Positions 41,801 to 64,000 of a DNA stretch of 64,000 nt are shown here, piece after piece (position 1 is the stretch's first letter; every line of letters starts with the position of its first letter). The stretch is from assembly GCA_018292915.2 (NCBI GenBank), contig JACVVK020000139.1:1075001-1139000 (forward strand), written 5' to 3'. This DNA comes from Batillaria attramentaria. Taxonomy: Eukaryota > Mollusca > Gastropoda > Batillariidae. Below the pieces are notes generated by a model. It was given only the letters and a program-made list of their open reading frames with translations. It did no database searches and was not told where the DNA came from. A program made the translations under genes and the position numbers.

Positions 41801-43380
41801 GTTTACATCCTTTGTCCAACGTTACATTTTTGTTTTTTTCATGTAGTGCAGGCACACTCAGCCGCGAATTAGTCTTTGTGGCTTGCGCGGCTTTAAGCCC
41901 TAAAAACTCACTCACTCACTCACTCGTCTCTTATTCCACCACAAGGCAGGTACGTGATCGTCTGCACTGTGCAATAATATTTGCCTGTAGAGTGCAACAC
42001 CCTTGCCTGTCAGAGTGCAACCCCCTTGCCGTTTACTCACATCCTGTTGGATCAGTGTACCACGTAAACAGTGCCATCAAAGCGCAAACATAATTGTCCG
42101 CTGGCAAAGATTTTGCCCAAACGAAAAGTGGTCGGATATTCAAGACTTCGTTTCAAATCGAATCATATGACACGCACGTCTCTGCTTTTCTAAAAAAAAT
42201 TCGCCATTTTTGAAAATGGCGCTGGGTGTAAGCAGTCACATTTTCACGCCCCGCCGAAAAGGGACTGCACTCTGGAGTCTACTAGTGACTGCTTACACCC
42301 AGCGCCATTTTAAAAAAATGGCGAAATTTGTTTAGAAAAGCGAAGAAAAGACAGCCTGCCATCACTTGCGCCATTGAGGATCCCTCTGGGTTCAAAGCTG
42401 GTCAAGGATGACATAGTGCGCGACCTTGTGTTTGAGAGCACCGAGACAATTTAGGCCCGTCACGGTAGCGCAGTGGCGGAGCGCCATTTCCCCACCGTGC
42501 ACAGAGGTACTTTCCACTGAAAGACTCTGTGCCCCAGAGAGTGCACCTTGGCCTGTCAGAGTGCAACCCCCTTGCCGTTTACTCACATTCTGTTGGATCA
42601 GTGTACCACGTAAACAGTGCCATCAAAGCGCAACAATAATTGTCCGCTGGCAAAGATTTTGCCCAAACGAAAAGAGGTCGGATATTCAAGACTCCGTTTC
42701 AAATCGATTCATATGACACACACGTCTTCGCTTTTCTAAAAAAAATTCGCCATTTTTGAAAATGGCGCTGGGTGTAAGCAGTCACATTTTCACGCCCCGC
42801 CGAAAAGGGACTGCACTCTGGAGTCTAGCAAGGGTGTTGCACTCTACAGGCAAGTATCATAGTATTGCACGGTGCAGACGATCACGTACCTGCCTTGTGG
42901 TGGAATAAGAGACGATTACAAAAGCATACACACCCGTGCTCTAAGACTGAATGTATTTTATGTAATAATAGATCTGTCCATTCAGACAGAGACATGTTAT
43001 GTATGTCTCTGATTCAGAAACACGCCTACTTTCACTCTGAAGACAGCCTGCCATCACTTGCGCCACTGAGGATCCCTCTGGGTTCAAAGCTGGTCAAGGA
43101 TGACATAGTGCGCGACCTTGTGTTTGAGAGCACCGAGACAATTTAGGCCCGTCACGGTAGCGCAGTGAGCGCCATTTCCCCACTGTGCACAGAGGTACAT
43201 GTACTTTCCACTGAAAGACTCTGTGCCCCAGAGAGTGCAGTCAAGGATGACATAGTGCGCGACCTTGTGTTTGAGAGCACCGAGACAATTTAGGCCCGTC
43301 ACGGTAGCGCAGCGAGCGCCATTTCCCCACTGTGCACAGAGGTACTTTCCACTGAAAGACTCTGTGCCCCAGAGAGTGAC
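38885..43380. repeat. Inverted modular repeat complex (modules A and B)
   Basis: Two unrelated modules of roughly 250-400 bp occur several times in both orientations. Module B (marker AATTGTCTCGGTGCTCTCAA) is forward near 39627, 40068 and 40738, and reverse near 42440, 43130 and 43280. Module A (marker CCCTTTTCGGCGGGGCGTGA) is forward near 39270 and 39950, reverse near 40620, 42250 and 42800. Module ends carry TGCACTCT or AGAGTGCA. A partial B copy starts near 38940. Confidence 0.8.
40971..41923 (+). mobile_element. Retroposon, 953 bp, with (ACTC)n tail and TSD
   Basis: Interrupts a module B copy. The flanking duplication TCGTCTCTTATTCC is at 40957-40970 and 41924-41937, and other B copies have this site uninterrupted. 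GC-rich start (GGCCCCATGGGCTCGCC), no long coding frame, tail of CACT repeats. Superfamily unknown. Confidence 0.85.
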
Positions 43381-43660
43381 TTGATTTACGACAGACTCTA
43401 GATCATCGACGTATAGATCTATACGTCTGTGCTCTAGATCCGCTGTCCCTGACTGTTTTGCACGGGAAGTAATCGAAATTTACGGGAGAGAAGTACGTCT
43501 CACCTTTTTTTTTTTTTTTTTTTTTTTTAAAGAGCCTGCTGGGCAGGGTGAAGTCTTGGGGTTTTTGTTAATCAGTACTGTTTTATCTGGGTCCCAAAAC
43601 GAACTTAATTTAAAACTGAAAAAAATTGTGTTCCCGTTGAGACGTTATGGACGTCAGCAC

Positions 43661-43674
43661 GTCGCCATAGCTAC
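43661..43674 (+). promoter_or_regulatory. Candidate RFX X-box upstream of the QRICH2-like gene
   Basis: GTCGCCATAGCTAC matches the X-box consensus RYYNYYATRRNRAC at 13 of 14 positions. It lies 22 bp upstream of the ATG at 43696. RFX factors drive ciliary and flagellar genes through X-boxes close to the start, which fits a flagellar role for the downstream protein. Binding is inferred. Confidence 0.5.
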
Positions 43675-43695
43675 TCCTCAGTGCCGCTAGCCAAG

Positions 43696-62019
<18,324 letters not shown>

Positions 62020-62565
62020 GTACGTTGATCCTCCCTCTGTAGTCATTCAGCACTTTGTCTTTGCTAGTTTCTCTGTAATATGTCCGTTGTTTGTCTAGAG
62101 GTATCACAGATCAGTATGTAATCTAGCAACTCTCTCTTAAATCTAACGAAAACAAAGCGGGGGGTACCATTTATTTTATTTTAAGTCTTCTGGGATGGTG
62201 ATCATGAAGCAAGTTGAGCTAGGATAATTGCATGTGACAATAGTAAATTCCTATTCTTATACTGTATGTCAGTATAGATCTGAACGCAATTATCCTCGCT
62301 AAACATGCTTCATGAATACCATCCCTCTTCTCTACTCACTAACTCTTTCAATCGTTTTCATTCATTTTTCAGTCACCAGTTTACTCATAGTATTCTCACT
62401 GTCAGTTTGATCAGGACCTTGCAGTCTGGCTGTATGTTTTCGGCAATGGCAGTGGTTGACAAGAATGATAGAGTTTGGTGGTATGTTGCAGGCCACTGGT
62501 CCATTGTTTCCAGTGTCTGTCATGTGACAAGCCAGTCAAGATTGTCCACACCACACAGTGAGTAC

Positions 62566-63627
62566 CTGTTCTGAGTACCAATTCTACGTCTTGCTGAGTA
62601 CCTGTGTACCAATATTCCCACCAACTCCACGTCTTGCTGAGTACCTGTATTCCTATATTCCCACCAGCTCCACGTCTTGCTGAGTACCTGTGTTCCTATA
62701 TTCCCACCAACTCCACGTCTTGTTGAGTACCTGTATTCCTATATTCCCACCAGCTCCACGTCTTGCTGAGTACCTGTGTTCCTATATTCCCACCAACTCC
62801 ACGTCTTGCTGAGTACCTGTATTCCTATATTCCCACCAGCTCCACGTCTTGCTGAGTACCTGTGTTCCTATATTCCCACCAACTCCACGTCTTGCTGAGT
62901 ACCTGTATTCCTATATTCCCACCAACTCCACGTCTTGCTGAGTACCTGTATTCCTATATTCCCACCAACTCCACGTCTTGCTGAGTACCTGTATTCCTAT
63001 ATTCCCACCAACTCCACGTCTTGCTGAGTACCTGTATTCCTATATTCCCACCAACTCCACGTCTTGCTGAGTACCTGTATTCCTATATTCCCACCAACTC
63101 CACGTCTTGCTGAGTACCTGTGTTCCTATATTCCCACCAACTCCACGTCTTGCTGAGTACCTGTGTTCCTATATTCCCACCAACTCCACGTCTTGCTGAG
63201 TACCTGTATTCCTATATTCCCACCAACTCCACGTCTTGCTGAGTACCTGTGTTCCTATATTCCCACCAACTCCACGTCTTGCTGAGTACCTGTATTCCAA
63301 TATTCCCACCAGCTCCACGTCTTGCTGAGTACCTGTGTTCCTATATTCCCACCAGCTCCACGTCTTGCTGAGTACCTGTATTCCTATATTCCCACCAACT
63401 CCACGTCTTGCTGAGTACCTGTATTCCTATATTCCCACCAACTCCACGTCTTGCTGAGTACCTGTATTCCTATATTCCCACCAACTCCACGTCTTGCTGA
63501 GTACCTGTGTACCTATATTCCCACCAACTCCACGTCTTGCTGAGTACCTGTGTACCAATATTCCCACCAACTCCACGTCTTGCTGAGTACCTGTGTACCA
63601 ATATTCCCACCAACTCCACGTCTTGCT
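62566..63627 (+). repeat. 43-bp minisatellite, ~25 units
   Basis: Unit GAGTACCTGTATTCCTATAT then TCCCACCAACTCCACGTCTT and GCT. Variation is concentrated at a few positions (ATTC/GTTC/GTAC; AACTCC/AGCTCC). Lies after the last exon recognised. Confidence 0.93.
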
Positions 63628-64000
63628 TGCTGCATTGAAGTCTTCCATCTTGTGGGGAAATTGGCCAAAGTGTCTACCAGTTTTCATGGCATTTAGGCTT
63701 TTCCCCCAGACGACAAGCTGGGAGCTGGACTTTGTGGTTCTTCTACATTGTACCACTACTCATCCTGTGAACATGCTGTCTGCCCTCAACAGGCAAAGTT
63801 AACAGCAGCGATGGCCAGCACCACTTAATTTTGGGCTTGTCAAACATCTTGTTTTTACACCCCCTCCAATCATTATTGTCCTTGTCAAACTATCACGGCT
63901 GTCATATATGATTGTCAAATTATTCACGAGCTTCGTCACCTGGCCAGAGGGCTTTTGACATCGTGTTTGACTGTGTTGTGCCAGAACAGTGAAGTGAATA

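Noticed and set aside
39365..42716. Repeated frames encoding SAISPPCTEVLSTERLCAPES-like peptides
   Set aside because: They come from repeat modules A and B in several orientations, with no start context, domain or splice support.
62402..62574. Next exon of the QRICH2-like gene after an AG at 62418
   Set aside because: The frame demanded by exon 16 gives sequence with no coiled-coil character and no clear donor, so I did not call it.
62566..63627. Regular repeats suggestive of a CRISPR array
   Set aside because: The repeats are contiguous with no unique spacers, and the genome is eukaryotic.

Overview
The window is eukaryotic nuclear DNA from an animal, most likely a mollusc and probably a gastropod. 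The genes have many short exons with GT-AG introns. A mitochondrial propionyl-CoA carboxylase beta subunit closely resembles the animal form. Three tRNA-like SINE families, several inverted-repeat DNA elements and a very large amount of (CA)n/(TG)n microsatellite fill the rest. The mollusc assignment is inference from repeat style and gene families; no single marker proves it.

Layout. 1-21.1 kb: no exon I can support; microsatellites, homopolymers, SINE fragments, a cluster of CRE-like sites (1196-1340) and a 33-bp minisatellite. 21.2-26.3 kb: the nine 3' exons of PCCB on the + strand, ending at a stop at 26291; the 5' half of the gene was not found upstream. 26.5-33 kb: three small inverted-repeat elements, a GC-rich patch, telomere-like degenerate repeats, and a 1.1-kb element built of seven ~140-bp units carrying AGGTCA nuclear-receptor-type sites. 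34-38.7 kb, - strand: a decayed copy of an uncharacterised multicopy gene family with a C-terminal Cys-rich (CXC-like) tail, broken by a SINE with target-site duplications and by frameshifts, with an intron containing a pogo/Tigger-like element. 38.9-43.4 kb: an inverted modular repeat complex, itself interrupted by a 953-bp retroposon. 43.7-62.0 kb: sixteen + strand exons (about 840 codons, incomplete at the 3' end) of a coiled-coil protein resembling C16orf96/QRICH2, a family linked to sperm flagella. A near-consensus RFX X-box lies 22 bp upstream of its start codon. 62.5-63.6 kb: a 43-bp minisatellite.

The two protein-coding genes are functionally unrelated (mitochondrial metabolism; probable cilium/flagellum). 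The most interesting signals are the X-box, the AGGTCA-bearing elements, the TGCACTCT-delimited modular complex, and intronic tandem arrays whose units look like splice sites. All exon boundaries are read by eye from phase, splice consensus and remembered family similarity; no alignment was run.
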